A stretch of DNA of 5,227 nt from Planctomycetaceae bacterium (lineage in GTDB: Bacteria; Planctomycetota; Planctomycetia; Planctomycetales; Planctomycetaceae), in assembly GCA_015487825.1 (NCBI GenBank), contig WFOZ01001061.1, positions 1 through 5,227 of the forward strand, read 5' to 3'. Below are positions 5,169 through 5,227 of the stretch, one piece after another. Each line of letters opens with the position of its first letter. Position 1 is the stretch's first letter. The notes beneath the pieces were generated by a model that was not told where the DNA came from, ran no database searches, and worked only from the letters and a program-made list of their open reading frames with translations. The translations under genes and the position numbers were made by a program.

Positions 5169-5227
5169 ATGGATCGCCGTGATTTTCTCAAGGGTAGTGC
5201 TGGTGCTGGTCTTTCTCTGGCAATCAC
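5169..5227 (+). CDS. N-terminal start of a Tat-exported protein (truncated by window edge)
   Basis: ATG at 5169 is preceded by AGGAGA at 5157-5162, spaced 6 bases away, an excellent Shine-Dalgarno. The 19 readable residues are MDRRDFLKGSAGAGLSLAI. The RRDFLKG segment fits the twin-arginine motif (S/T-R-R-x-F-L-K), and a small-residue, hydrophobic stretch begins immediately after it. The product is therefore probably exported folded through the Tat system, and possibly cleaved or lipidated further on. In planctomycetes such signals head many Gfo/Idh/MocA-type oxidoreductases, DUF1501/DUF1552 proteins and others, so the mature function cannot be named from this fragment. It lies 278 bases after the phosphatase gene and beyond its likely terminator, so it is probably a separate transcript. 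Confidence 0.8.
   Translation, partial: MDRRDFLKGSAGAGLSLAI

Overview
The window looks like bacterial chromosomal DNA, most likely from a planctomycete. The evidence is an EF-G paralogue of a type I associate with that phylum, an FHA-GAF-SpoIIE/RsbU-type phosphatase, a Tat-signal gene start of the form MDRRDFLKGSAGAG, long AT-leaning spacers and GGTAGCC-type extragenic motifs. This placement is inference from recognised protein types; no search was run. All recognisable genes are on the + strand.

The first 13 bases equal the 3' part of the Tn5/Nextera mosaic-end adapter. Position 1 is therefore probably a contig end carrying untrimmed library sequence, and native DNA probably starts at about base 14.

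Layout: (1) 3-158 is the C-terminal end of a protein resembling PPP-family (calcineurin-like) serine/threonine phosphatases. (2) 159-842 is a 684-base spacer with no convincing gene. It holds a compact hairpin cluster (181-289), a pair of 11-bp direct repeats resembling insertion-sequence ends (460-499), a 10-bp inverted repeat (558-596) and a possibly folded leader (691-789). (3) 843-2951 is a complete five-domain EF-G paralogue of 702 residues, with an intact P-loop but altered switch I, switch II and guanine-recognition motifs. (4) 2952-3219 is a spacer with a hairpin and two GGTAGCCGG copies. (5) 3220-4890 encodes a 556-residue FHA-GAF-PP2C (SpoIIE/RsbU type) phosphatase with its metal-binding motifs intact, followed by a plausible intrinsic terminator. 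(6) 4922-5168 is a spacer with nested inverted repeats and a 10-bp hairpin just before the next Shine-Dalgarno. (7) 5169 to the end is the start of a Tat-exported protein, cut by the window edge.

Functionally, two different protein phosphatase families (PPP and PPM/SpoIIE) flank a non-canonical translational GTPase. The spacers are 684, 268 and 278 bases and contain hairpins, so this is probably not one tight operon, and any shared signalling role is conjecture. The most noteworthy items are the divergent EF-G, the adapter at the left edge, and the structured spacers. I found no tRNA, rRNA, CRISPR array, complete mobile element, or clear evidence of a wholly new multi-gene system.
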